This document shows, one piece after another, positions 7,995-15,874 of a DNA stretch of 64,000 nucleotides. Location: the NCBI RefSeq assembly GCF_018860545.1, contig NZ_JAHKPN010000002.1:372001-436000 (forward strand). Reading direction: 5' to 3'. Position 1 is the stretch's first letter. Every line of letters starts with the position of its first letter. Under the pieces are notes generated by a model. The model saw only the letters and a program-made list of their open reading frames with translations. It was not told where the DNA came from and searched no databases. The position numbers and the translations under genes are program-made. This DNA comes from Winogradskyella psychrotolerans (lineage in GTDB: Bacteria > Bacteroidota > Bacteroidia > Flavobacteriales > Flavobacteriaceae).

Positions 7995-8536
7995 TTTTTC
8001 CATTAAGTCCATCGCACTAATTTGATAAGGGTCTTTTAAATAAGAATACAAGTGTTCTTCTTGAAATTTTTTCGAATTGTAAATTATCTAAAGCATATTC
8101 TTTTGGTATCAAATATTGTATATCGTTATGTGTTTTTAGCACAAAAACTGTTGTTATTTTAAATTCCGAATCTGACTTATAATCAATTTTTTCTTTTAAT
8201 GTTTTTCGTTCGGGATTTCCTGTATAGGTTTTTAATTCAATTTCCTTTGGCTTGAGTGTCAGAATTGAATCGGTTAGATTAAATTTTCCATAGTATTTTT
8301 TAAAAGTGCTTTTTCCTCCATAATCACTAACGTAATTATCTATTTTGATAAATTCGTCATTATTCAATAGAATAATTTCACGATAATTATTAAAACCATT
8401 ACTCTTGAAGGAAATAGTGTCAACTTTTTTAACTAGACCTTTTTTCAATTCAGTCGATTGTGCATTGACATTGTTAAATCCTATTCCGAAGATTAATATG
8501 ATTATCAGGTTTTTCATCTAATGTTTGCTAACACCT
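7978..8536. mobile_element. Gene unit bounded by 17-bp inverted repeats (putative cassette)
   Basis: GGTGTTAGCAAACGTTA at 7978-7994 and TAATGTTTGCTAACACC at 8520-8536 are inverted copies matching at 16 of 17 positions. They tightly bracket one gene, 8017-8517. The right copy begins 2 bp before that gene's start codon, so it also occupies its leader. Such close boundaries suggest a discrete mobile or recombined unit; no transposase or integrase is encoded here. A stem formed between the two copies in RNA is also possible. Confidence 0.45.
8017..8517 (-). CDS. Exported hypothetical protein inside inverted-repeat unit
   Basis: 166 residues with signal peptide MKNLIIILIFGIGFNNVNAQ. The mature chain is beta-rich and charged (FIKIDNYVSDYGGKSTFKKY, FNLTDSILTLKPKEIELKTY) and ends in a basic FEKISRRTLVFLFKRPLSN. 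No family is recognised. It is enclosed by a 17-bp inverted repeat and shares ATTCCGA-rich codon use with the two small membrane proteins to its left, which argues for joint acquisition. Confidence 0.65.
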   Translation of the reverse strand: MKNLIIILIFGIGFNNVNAQSTELKKGLVKKVDTISFKSNGFNNYREIILLNNDEFIKIDNYVSDYGGKSTFKKYYGKFNLTDSILTLKPKEIELKTYTGNPERKTLKEKIDYKSDSEFKITTVFVLKTHNDIQYLIPKEYALDNLQFEKISRRTLVFLFKRPLSN

Positions 8537-8742
8537 AAATATACGCAATATATCTATGATTTTAAAAACACAGCAACCCTAATCATAATCAACTATTAGC
8601 CATTTACAAACGAAAACAATTAATTACAAACGAATGTAAGTAGGTAACTACCGAATAATATTTGCAAGCCTCTACATCTTTGCAGTGTCGAAACATTAGA
8701 ACTCGATAGTATTAACTGTTTAACCATTAAAAATTAGAAATT

Positions 8743-9078
8743 ATGAACACACTTAAAAACAAAGTACAGTTGATTGGTAACTTAGGACAAGACCCAGAAA
8801 TCACCAATTTTGAATCCGGTAAAATCTTAGCTAAATTTTCTATCGCTACTAACGATAGTTATAAAAATGCACAAGGTGAAAAGGTCACAGACACACAATG
8901 GCATAATGTTGTTGCTTGGGGGAAAACGGCTCAGATTGTAGAAAAATTTATTACTAAAGGCAAAGAAGTAGCCATAGAAGGGAAGCTAACCTCAAGATCT
9001 TGGGAAGATAAAGATGGCATAAAACGTTATATCACCGAGGTGGTTTGTAGCGAGCTTTTAATGCTTGGAAATAAATAA
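8743..9078 (+). CDS. ssb: Single-stranded DNA-binding protein
   Basis: 111 residues, an OB-fold SSB. The N-terminus NKVQLIGNLGQDPEITNFES is the family hallmark, followed by KFSIATNDSYKN, TQWHNVVAWGKTAQIVEKFI and the strand EVAIEGKLTSRSWEDKDG. It binds ssDNA as a tetramer in replication and repair. At 111 residues it is a short form: it stops soon after the OB fold (CSELLMLGNK) and lacks the glycine/proline-rich tail and acidic DDxPF-type tip that recruits partners in canonical SSB. It may be an accessory SSB rather than the main one. A strong terminator follows. Confidence 0.92.
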   Translation: MNTLKNKVQLIGNLGQDPEITNFESGKILAKFSIATNDSYKNAQGEKVTDTQWHNVVAWGKTAQIVEKFITKGKEVAIEGKLTSRSWEDKDGIKRYITEVVCSELLMLGNK

Positions 9079-9101
9079 CATTTATTTAGATATAAAACTA
9101 A

Positions 9102-9130
9102 AAAGAGCAGCCCAATAGGTTGCTCTTTTT
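9102..9130. terminator. Bidirectional terminator between ssb and cupredoxin-like gene
   Basis: Stem AAAGAGCA (9102-9109) and TGCTCTTT (9121-9128) with an 11-nt loop, flanked by A-run and T-run on both sides. It sits between two convergent genes and can stop transcription from both. Confidence 0.85.
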
Positions 9131-9149
9131 ATATTGGTTCGTACGCAAT

Positions 9150-9533
9150 TTATTTTACGGTTAGCGTGTATTGTGGTGTTGGATTTAAAGGACAGAAATA
9201 CACATATTCTCCTTTTGCTAATGTCGTAATATTACTAGATTCCGACGTGTTATTCTCTACAGCTTTAGTGACATATGCCGTTTTAATATGGTTTTCTGGT
9301 TGAGACACATCTGCTCCTTTTGGGACTAATACAAAACCAACTTGGTGGCCAACATTGTTATTCGCAATTTCAAAAATGTAATCTCCTTCTTCTAAGGTTA
9401 ATGATTCCTGAGTAAAGGCACCTGTGGTTTGTTCTAAAGTCACAGTTGTTGCTTTAGTTTTCATGTGGTCTTGCGCCTGTCCTGTTAATGTAAAGGTTAA
9501 TACAAGCACGATAATTGTGATAATTTTTTTCAT
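9150..9533 (-). CDS. Exported cupredoxin-like protein with incomplete copper site
   Basis: 127 residues with signal peptide MKKIITIIVLVLTFTLTGQA. The fold is plastocyanin-like: LEEGDYIFEIANNNVGHQVG supplies the first His ligand, and LAKGEYVYFCPLNPTPQYTL supplies a Cys in the usual C-terminal loop. The second His and the axial Met that normally follow the Cys are absent, so a classical type 1 copper site is unlikely. It may bind metal differently or act as a structural relative. It lies 31 bp downstream of the AhpD-like gene and is probably cotranscribed with it. Confidence 0.8.
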   Translation of the reverse strand: MKKIITIIVLVLTFTLTGQAQDHMKTKATTVTLEQTTGAFTQESLTLEEGDYIFEIANNNVGHQVGFVLVPKGADVSQPENHIKTAYVTKAVENNTSESSNITTLAKGEYVYFCPLNPTPQYTLTVK

Positions 9534-9564
9534 CTTTTTAAATTTTGTGAGGTGTTGTTTTAAA

Positions 9565-10113
9565 TTATATAGTTTCTAATACTAAAGGTTGTGCTACTGG
9601 GAAATCTACAGGGACTTGCGTCGTACTATGTACATAATTAGAAATTGTTTTGTCACCAACTAAAGCAATAGTATCTATTAAATTGCCTTTGGTATACCCA
9701 ACATTAAAGAAATGTTCTAATACTGTTGCGTCTGTTTTACCTCTGTTTTCCGTAATGTTTTTAGCCAATTTAGCTAACGCATCTATTTTGTCGTTTACAG
9801 TAGAATATCCAGCTCTCAATTCTAATATTTGTTGGTCTGTAAAGCCGTTCATTTTTCCAATGGCAGTGTGTGCAGAAAGACAATAAACACAATCGTTTAC
9901 TTCACTCACAGCAAGATTTACAACTTCTTTTTCTTTAGCAGATAAGGATGTTTTTGCGTTAGTAAATGTTAAGTAATTTTCTAATGCAGTATCACTATGG
10001 GCATAGGTTGCAAATAAGTTTGGTACAAATCCTAAAGCTTTATTTAGGTTATCGAAAATGGCTTGGTTGGTAGTACTTACGTCTTCTCTGGAAGGCACAT
10101 TAAATGTAGTCAT
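9565..10113 (-). CDS. AhpD-like carboxymuconolactone decarboxylase family protein
   Basis: 182 residues with the CMD/AhpD core. The redox motif CVYCLSAH near residue 86 gives a CxxC followed by the distal His, the signature of alkylhydroperoxidase D-like proteins. Flanking helices KEKEVVNLAVSEVNDC and LDALAKLAKNITENRG-like segments fit the family. The likely role is peroxide or disulfide redox chemistry in the cytoplasm. Cotranscription with the cupredoxin-like gene suggests an oxidative-stress pair, possibly controlled by the AraC regulator encoded next upstream (10502-11344); that link is inference. Confidence 0.9.
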   Translation of the reverse strand: MTTFNVPSREDVSTTNQAIFDNLNKALGFVPNLFATYAHSDTALENYLTFTNAKTSLSAKEKEVVNLAVSEVNDCVYCLSAHTAIGKMNGFTDQQILELRAGYSTVNDKIDALAKLAKNITENRGKTDATVLEHFFNVGYTKGNLIDTIALVGDKTISNYVHSTTQVPVDFPVAQPLVLETI

Positions 10114-10501
10114 AATTTTAATTGTTTATCCTGAAATGTATTCAGGTGTTTATAGTATATCTTTTGATTTTTTTTGTTGGTACAAAGTTGAGATAGAATA
10201 CAGCTGTAAAGAATGTGTGAAATTCCTTTTAACATGTCATTTTTTCCCTTGGTGGTTTTTAGCCTATAAATGGCTTTTCGGCATCACAGTAATAATCATG
10301 AATATGATTTTGATCACAATGCATTTCTGTGCTAATAGTGTTTGCTATTTTCTTTGGATTGTTTGTAAATATCTCTATGAGATTGAATATGGATTTGATT
10401 TTTAGTTTCATCTTGTTCTTGTTTTAATATTACAATGCAAAGATGCGAGGAAAGGGGATGCTATAAAATGAAGAAATTGCCCTTAGGCTTGTCAATTTTT
10501 C
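10114..10501. other. Non-coding gap, putative promoter region of the AhpD-like gene
   Basis: 388 bp, AT-rich, with no gene I can support. A plus-strand frame through this gap has no family features and begins inside the AhpD-like gene. The promoter of the AhpD-like/cupredoxin-like pair must lie here. A weak AAATTG...CAATTT inverted pair near 10474-10498 follows the AraC gene and could act as a poor terminator. Confidence 0.4.
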
Positions 10502-11344
10502 CTAACGCGAGGTTTTTAAGCGTTTTTTGTAGTCTGAAGGTGACATGGAGGTGCTCTTTTTGAATAAACGGCTTAAATGTGAGGCGTCTTCAAAACCAAT
10601 ATCGTAGGCAATTTCTTTTGCTGTTTTATCGGTGTAGACTAATTGACGTTGTGTTTCTAATACAATACGGTTGTGTATAATTTGTAATGGGCTTCTGTTG
10701 AGTTTGGCAAAATTATTAGATAGGGTTTTGGGTGACCTAAATAATTTTTCAGCATAAAACGCGACACTGTGTTCTGTTTTAAAATGTTGTTCTACTAGAA
10801 AATTAAATTCTCGGAGTAAATCGACTTTAGAACTTTTTGGAGATTCTATAATGCTTTCTTTAGCTTTTAATAAACGTGTACTCTTTATAATAAATCTTGC
10901 CATTAACATTCGAAGCATTTCGGCTTGTATGTTGTCTTCAGTTTCCAATTCGTCTATAAAAACGTCATGAAGCGTATCATATTTTTGTTGCTCGGCTTTA
11001 TCTAAATGAATCATTGGAATATTAGTATTTCCAAAAAAGAGAATACCAACACAACTCACTTCTTGATCATGATCTTTAATGCAGTAAAACTCACTATTAA
11101 ATTGATACATTATAAGGTCATTACCTCCATTATATTGCAGATATTGAATAGGCGTTAATGCTAAGATGCTATGTGGCGGAATCGTAAACGGAACGCTGTC
11201 AATAGTTAAGTCTATAGCTTCAGATTTCGCCCAAATAAACGTGTATAACTCACATTGTTTGGCTGTATTAAAGGAATATAAATTTGTTTCATTTCCAATA
11301 TTGAAAATGGCGTTTGTAGAAAATTCTTTAAAAGTATGAGTCAT
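10502..11344 (-). CDS. AraC/XylS-family transcriptional regulator
   Basis: 280 residues from the ATG at 11342-11344 (a GTG two codons upstream is less likely). An N-terminal cupin-like sensing half (about 1-150, with FTIPPHSILALTPIQYLQYN) precedes a C-terminal double helix-turn-helix (about 180-280). The latter includes HSVAFYAEKLFRSPKTLSNN and AKEIAYDIGFEDASHLSRLF, ending MSPSDYKKRL, the AraC signature. It lies between the AhpD-like pair and the hydroxybutyrate locus, on the same strand as both, so it may control either. It has no AAAGTCACAC box in its own promoter. Confidence 0.93.
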   Translation of the reverse strand: MTHTFKEFSTNAIFNIGNETNLYSFNTAKQCELYTFIWAKSEAIDLTIDSVPFTIPPHSILALTPIQYLQYNGGNDLIMYQFNSEFYCIKDHDQEVSCVGILFFGNTNIPMIHLDKAEQQKYDTLHDVFIDELETEDNIQAEMLRMLMARFIIKSTRLLKAKESIIESPKSSKVDLLREFNFLVEQHFKTEHSVAFYAEKLFRSPKTLSNNFAKLNRSPLQIIHNRIVLETQRQLVYTDKTAKEIAYDIGFEDASHLSRLFKKSTSMSPSDYKKRLKTSR

Positions 11345-11417
11345 AACCACTAAGTCTGATAAGTGGATTAAAAATTACAAAAAAAGAAATTTAGTTACGT
11401 GTTTGCCTGATATGTCA

Positions 11418-11467
11418 TAAAAAAGGCATCAGATTTTTGACTAACACTTAAAAATTTTCTGATGCCT
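11418..11467 (-). terminator. Rho-independent terminator of the hydroxybutyrate operon
   Basis: A 10-bp perfect stem AGGCATCAGA (11424-11433) with TCTGATGCCT (11458-11467), extended by an internal A/T pairing. On the minus strand it is followed by a T-run. It lies downstream of the dehydrogenase gene and upstream of the AraC gene, so it separates the two transcripts. Confidence 0.85.
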
Positions 11468-11582
11468 AATTTTAAATAAAGTATGATTTCTTAAATAGCA
11501 GATTTTAAGAAACACATACTGTAATTATCAATTTATTTTAAGGACAAAAATTATTTGCCATTTTTTATAGAAACAAAATTTT

Positions 11583-11646
11583 CCATCTAACCATCTAACC
11601 ATCTAACCATCTAACCATCTAACCATCTAACCATCTAACCATCTAA
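11583..11646. repeat. Eight perfect copies of an 8-bp tandem repeat
   Basis: CCATCTAA is repeated exactly eight times without interruption (64 bp), beginning 5 bp beyond the stop codon of the 3-hydroxybutyrate dehydrogenase gene. On the transcribed strand the unit is TTAGATGG, so it lies in the 3' untranslated region between the stop and the terminator. Perfect identity suggests recent slippage-driven expansion. It may vary in copy number between strains. Confidence 0.95.
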
Positions 11647-11651
11647 ACCTC

Positions 11652-12422
11652 TTACTGCGCACTCCAGCCTCCATCTAAAACAAAGGAGGTGCCTGTAATG
11701 GTTGTGGAACTGTCTTTAGCTAATAAAATCGCCATATCTGCAATAGCTTCAAGTGGTACAAATTGTTTTACAGCTTGTTTCTTTAGCATTACTTTTTCTA
11801 CAACGTCTTCTTCCGTCATGTTGTGCGCTTTGGCTTGATCTTTTATCTGACCAATAACCAAAGGTGTTTTTACATAACCAGGACAAATCGCATTACAAGT
11901 AATATTAAACGGCGCTCCTTCTAAGGCCATCACTTTGGTCATCCCTATAACTCCATGTTTTGCTGTAACATAAGCCGATTTAAATTCTGAAGCTCTAATG
12001 CCATGTACGGAAGACACATTGATAATGCGACCAAAGTTTTGGGTTTTCATCTGTTTCCATGCGGCTTTTGACGCGTAGAACACAGCATTCATGTTTATGT
12101 CAATAATGTTTTCATATTTCTTATTTGGAAAGTCTTCAATAGGAGACACAAATTGAATACCTGCATTATTAACTAAAACATGCAAACTCCCAAAGGTATC
12201 TATTGTTTCGTTTACTAAATTCTCAATCGCTTCGGATTGTAATAAATTAGCATTAGAAAACCCGACTTTAATATCGTGTTTTTTTGCGACATCATTAGCA
12301 ATATCTTGTCCGTTGGGTTCTAAACCATGAAACATAATATTATAACCTTCTTTGGCAAACTGATGTGCGATGCCTAAACCAATTCCGCTAGTGCTTCCTG
12401 TGATAAGAACGGTTTTACTCAT
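11652..12422 (-). CDS. 3-hydroxybutyrate dehydrogenase (SDR family)
   Basis: 256 residues, the full length of the D-3-hydroxybutyrate dehydrogenase clade. The NAD-binding TGSTSGIGLGIA loop opens the protein. VNNAGIQFVSPIEDFP and INVSSVHG with YVTAK supply the SDR catalytic Ser-Tyr-Lys set. The C-terminal blocks NAICPGYVKTPLV, QIKDQAKAHNMTEEDVV and VLDGGWSAQ are characteristic of this enzyme rather than of general SDRs. It oxidises 3-hydroxybutyrate to acetoacetate with NAD+. Its start overlaps the upstream hydrolase gene by 8 bp, indicating translational coupling. It is the last gene of the TonB-receptor operon. Confidence 0.93.
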   Translation of the reverse strand: MSKTVLITGSTSGIGLGIAHQFAKEGYNIMFHGLEPNGQDIANDVAKKHDIKVGFSNANLLQSEAIENLVNETIDTFGSLHVLVNNAGIQFVSPIEDFPNKKYENIIDINMNAVFYASKAAWKQMKTQNFGRIINVSSVHGIRASEFKSAYVTAKHGVIGMTKVMALEGAPFNITCNAICPGYVKTPLVIGQIKDQAKAHNMTEEDVVEKVMLKKQAVKQFVPLEAIADMAILLAKDSSTTITGTSFVLDGGWSAQ

Positions 12423-13197
12423 GATTTAAAAATTTTTGAAGTTCTAAATTGAAAGCGTCTGGTTGATCAATAACAACGCCATGTCTAGAGTTTTTAATTA
12501 CAACTAATGAAGCGTTTTGCATTCGTTTTACATAGTCTGCTTTAAAAGAAACAGGAGTATAATCCATATCTGAACCCACAACTAAGGTTCTCGTTTTTAT
12601 ATCTTTAATTCGGTCTCCTAAACCCCAATCCATCAGAGTGACAAACGATTTGTAATACGCATTGTAATCATTGGTTTTACAGCGTGCTTCAAATTCATGT
12701 CTCAAAGCGACTTGATGATCTTCTGGAAACATATTAAATGAAATCTCTTTTGCCAAAGCAACTATTCCTTTAGTTTCAAGATATTTAGTTCGGTTGTTTA
12801 AAAGATCTTCTCCAATTTTGCCCATATCATTAAAATCTGGGCCAGAATTTACAATCACTAAATTCTCTAAATACTCAGGATGTTTTGCGGCCATTTCAAA
12901 AGCGACTGCTCCTCCCATTGAAAAACCAACAATGGTTACTTTTTTAATATGGAGTTGGTCTAATAGTTGCTTTACGTCTTCGGTCATTAGTGCTACACTA
13001 TATGCATCTTGAGGCTTTGTAGAGGCTCCATGACCTCGTAAATCTACAGCAATAACACGATGGGTTTTTAAAAAGAAAGGGACTTGTGCGTCCCAATCTT
13101 TTTTAGTGGATCCTAGGCCATGAAGTAGCAGAAGAACTTTCCCTTTGCCGTGATCTTCATAATCTAGTTCTATATCGTTCACTTGAATTTTTAACAT
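12415..13197 (-). CDS. Cytoplasmic alpha/beta hydrolase
   Basis: 260 residues, no signal peptide. Oxyanion strand LLLLHGLGSTKKDWD is near residue 24, nucleophile elbow GFSMGG near 96, the acid in VVGSDMDYTP near 208, and the catalytic His in KNSRHGVVIDQPD near 237. This is a complete triad of the 3-oxoadipate enol-lactonase/esterase type. Its overlap with the 3-hydroxybutyrate dehydrogenase gene suggests that it releases 3-hydroxybutyrate or a related hydroxy acid from an ester or short oligomer inside the cell. Exact substrate unknown. It lies 27 bp downstream of the TonB receptor gene. Confidence 0.9.
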   Translation of the reverse strand: MLKIQVNDIELDYEDHGKGKVLLLLHGLGSTKKDWDAQVPFFLKTHRVIAVDLRGHGASTKPQDAYSVALMTEDVKQLLDQLHIKKVTIVGFSMGGAVAFEMAAKHPEYLENLVIVNSGPDFNDMGKIGEDLLNNRTKYLETKGIVALAKEISFNMFPEDHQVALRHEFEARCKTNDYNAYYKSFVTLMDWGLGDRIKDIKTRTLVVGSDMDYTPVSFKADYVKRMQNASLVVIKNSRHGVVIDQPDAFNLELQKFLNHE

Positions 13198-13223
13198 GTC
13201 TTAGAAACTTAGTTTACAGAGGT

Positions 13224-15701
13224 CTACTTTTGTTTAAGACTGAATTGGTACTTTAATTCAAAAGAAACTAAGGTTTCTATAATTGGAGAGGCAACAAACT
13301 CTCTGTTTTTAGCATTTAATAAGTTGGTGATGCTTAGTCCCATTGATAATTGGTCCGTAACGTTGTAGCCTGCATTGGCATCTATAGTAAAACCTCCTAA
13401 TTGCCCGTAATTCCAAGTTCTTCCGACTTGGGCGTTTTCAACAATTTCATTTACACCATCTCCATCTTGATCTTGTGTTTCTGCCGCGACGTTTATACCC
13501 GAGAAGAAATCGTATTTTTCAACAAAACGTCCGTAAAGCGCCCCATAAAACTTTCCTTTGTTATAATGAAAACCAACGCTAAATTTGTGATTTGGGGTAT
13601 TAATCGGTAATTCACTTTCTAAAACTTGTCCGTCTAAATTTCCGTCATTGGCAAGGTCATCTGTATCTAAGTTACGACCGAAGTACGAATAGTTAACAGT
13701 CGTTCTAAAGTTGTTGCTGAAATAATAATTTAATCCAATATCAGCACCATAGGTATCTACATGACCAAAGTTTAAATAGGTTAAAACAAACGAGCCATCA
13801 GAACCTTCTACAAGATCTCCAATTGGAGTGTTACCCACATGAGTGACATTATTTCCATTTGCAGCATCGGCGACATTTACTAATGGACTTATAAAATTAT
13901 CCGATTGGTTATAGTAAGCATTAACATCAATAAATAATTTTTCTGATAATTGACCTTTGTACCCAATTTCATAAGAATTAATGGTTTCTACATCTAATCT
14001 CGGAATTTTAGTGCCATCAGTTAATGTAAATCCTTCACCATTTCCTATCACTAATCCACCAAACAGGTTTCCTTTTAGGTTTAAGATGGAAGGAACAGCA
14101 ATTCCTTTTCCGTAAGTTACTCTAAAGGTTCCGTTATTTACTTTTTTAGTAACGGCCACTTTTGGGATGAAGTTAGAACCATATAAATCGTGATTATCAT
14201 AGCGTCCACCTAATAAAAATCCCCATCCAGAATCGTCTAATTTATATTCTAATTGTGTGTAAATTCCTGTTTGACCTAAATCAATGCCGTCTTCATCAAA
14301 AAGATAAGTGCCTTTAGAATCTGCCATGTCTAATTGGTATTGCGCTCCTAAAGTAACATACAGTTTGTCCCAATTATTATTGTATTGTGCTTCCGCATTA
14401 AAACGTTGTGAGTCATCTTTAAAAAGGGCACCACGCTGTAATGGAATGCCATCACCTTGGTTAGGACCAAATTGAAACCATTGTTCTGTATACGACCGTT
14501 CGCGCGCTTCAGCTTCAGAAAACCCATTTTCTATAAACGACACATAATTTTGTGTTCTTTGGTTCATGGCATAGGTGTCTTCTGTTTTACTCCAGGTATA
14601 ATAGGTGTTGGCAAAAAAATGCTTTGATACAAATTTTAATTGTGCCACATCAATAGTCCAATCTTTTATTTGATTTCGTCCAGCACTTGTTATACCAATA
14701 TTATTATTATTACTATGGCCATAATACCCAATAAGCTCTGAAGCTTTTGTAGGCTTGTAATATAAAGAAGCACCATATTTTGAAGATTCAAAATCGCGAT
14801 CTAAATCTAATTCTTTGTATGCATTTGTGCCAACGTAAACACTGTCTACATAATTGAATTCCTTACCTTGAGAATGTTCAAAATGAAACTTATAAGCAAA
14901 TTTTTCATTGATGGCTTCAGCATGTCTTAGTCGTGTTGTAAAAACACTTTGGTTACCAAATCCTAAGGCTACAGTCGTCCCTTCAGACTGTCTGGGGTTT
15001 TTAGTAATGGTACTTACTAAGCCGTTGTGTGCATTAGGTCCGTAAAGGGTTCCGTTAGGGCCTAGTAATATTTCAACACGTGCAATGTCGTCTTTGGTCA
15101 CTGTAGAGAATGAGCCCATTGGCAAGCCGGTTGCAATTAATGTCGATAACCTATCGTCTGTAACTTGTAAATTTTTAGAGTTGAAGGCCGAGTTGAATCC
15201 TCTAATGTTAATGCCTGTACCCAAAACACCACTTCTTACAAAATCAACTCCTTTTTGTCTAGCCGCTAATTCACCAATATTAAAACTTGGGAATTCTTCG
15301 ATATCTTTAGCCGAAATGACATTAACAGTTGCTGGAACATCTGTGATTTTTTGTGGTTGCTTGTTGGCTGTTAATACCACTTCGTCTAATACGCTATTAG
15401 ATTCATTTAAAGTAATATTTAAGGTGGTTGCATTTCCGCCCGTCACCGAAATACTTGTCGTTGATGTGCCGTATCCAACATAAGAAACCGAAATGTCATA
15501 GGTGCCTTCAGCAATGTTATCTAGTGTAAATTTACCATCGTAATCGGTAATTGTTCCTTTGTCTAAGGCTTTAATATGTACGGTAGCACCAGATAATGGC
15601 ATGCCACTTTCTTCAGAAATTATTCCTTTAATGCTACCCGTTTCTTGAGCAGTCACTATAAAAGAACTAATGAGGGTTAATAAAAAAAATAAGTTTTTCA
15701 T
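13224..15701 (-). CDS. TonB-dependent outer-membrane receptor with CarboxypepD_reg-like domain
   Basis: 825 residues. Signal peptide MKNLFFLLTLISSFIVTAQ, then a carboxypeptidase-D-regulatory-like domain (about 22-108, GSIKGIISEESGMPLSGATV). The plug domain is at about 118-235 (ITDVPATVNVISAKDIEEF, RVEILLGPNGTLYGPNAHNG) and the 22-strand barrel runs to the C-terminus. The last residues VSFELKYQFSLKQK form the typical barrel closing strand. No SusD partner is adjacent, so a small ligand rather than a glycan is likely. It is first gene of the operon with the hydrolase and 3-hydroxybutyrate dehydrogenase, and its promoter region carries two AAAGTCACAC boxes. Confidence 0.94.
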   Translation of the reverse strand: MKNLFFLLTLISSFIVTAQETGSIKGIISEESGMPLSGATVHIKALDKGTITDYDGKFTLDNIAEGTYDISVSYVGYGTSTTSISVTGGNATTLNITLNESNSVLDEVVLTANKQPQKITDVPATVNVISAKDIEEFPSFNIGELAARQKGVDFVRSGVLGTGINIRGFNSAFNSKNLQVTDDRLSTLIATGLPMGSFSTVTKDDIARVEILLGPNGTLYGPNAHNGLVSTITKNPRQSEGTTVALGFGNQSVFTTRLRHAEAINEKFAYKFHFEHSQGKEFNYVDSVYVGTNAYKELDLDRDFESSKYGASLYYKPTKASELIGYYGHSNNNNIGITSAGRNQIKDWTIDVAQLKFVSKHFFANTYYTWSKTEDTYAMNQRTQNYVSFIENGFSEAEARERSYTEQWFQFGPNQGDGIPLQRGALFKDDSQRFNAEAQYNNNWDKLYVTLGAQYQLDMADSKGTYLFDEDGIDLGQTGIYTQLEYKLDDSGWGFLLGGRYDNHDLYGSNFIPKVAVTKKVNNGTFRVTYGKGIAVPSILNLKGNLFGGLVIGNGEGFTLTDGTKIPRLDVETINSYEIGYKGQLSEKLFIDVNAYYNQSDNFISPLVNVADAANGNNVTHVGNTPIGDLVEGSDGSFVLTYLNFGHVDTYGADIGLNYYFSNNFRTTVNYSYFGRNLDTDDLANDGNLDGQVLESELPINTPNHKFSVGFHYNKGKFYGALYGRFVEKYDFFSGINVAAETQDQDGDGVNEIVENAQVGRTWNYGQLGGFTIDANAGYNVTDQLSMGLSITNLLNAKNREFVASPIIETLVSFELKYQFSLKQK

Positions 15702-15786
15702 AATTAGAGACTATTGATTAAGTTAGTTTGAGTGGCAATCTATTATGAAATTTAAACTCAACATTGCTAAATTGACAAGCTTATTA

Positions 15787-15874
15787 GTGTGACTTTTTTA
15801 AAATAAAAGCTATTAAATTATGAATTTAATAATAAAACTCTGTTTTTGCTCTAAAATCCTATATGTGTGACTTT
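15787..15874 (-). promoter_or_regulatory. Two AAAGTCACAC boxes upstream of the TonB receptor
   Basis: On the minus strand AAAGTCACAC occurs at 15787-15796 and 15865-15874, 78 bp apart start to start. The proximal box is 86 bp from the receptor start codon; the distal one lies in the last codons of the upstream gene. The same 10-mer occurs as a pair before the symporter gene, and I noticed no other exact copy in the window. An AT hairpin TATTAAATT/AATTTAATA (15811-15831) lies between the boxes. Likely operators or activator sites for a shared regulator. Confidence 0.6.

Noticed and set aside
10058..10405. Plus-strand frame of 115 residues in the gap right of the AhpD-like gene
   Set aside because: It begins inside the AhpD-like gene antisense, has erratic Cys/Trp-rich composition and no family; the gap is more likely regulatory.
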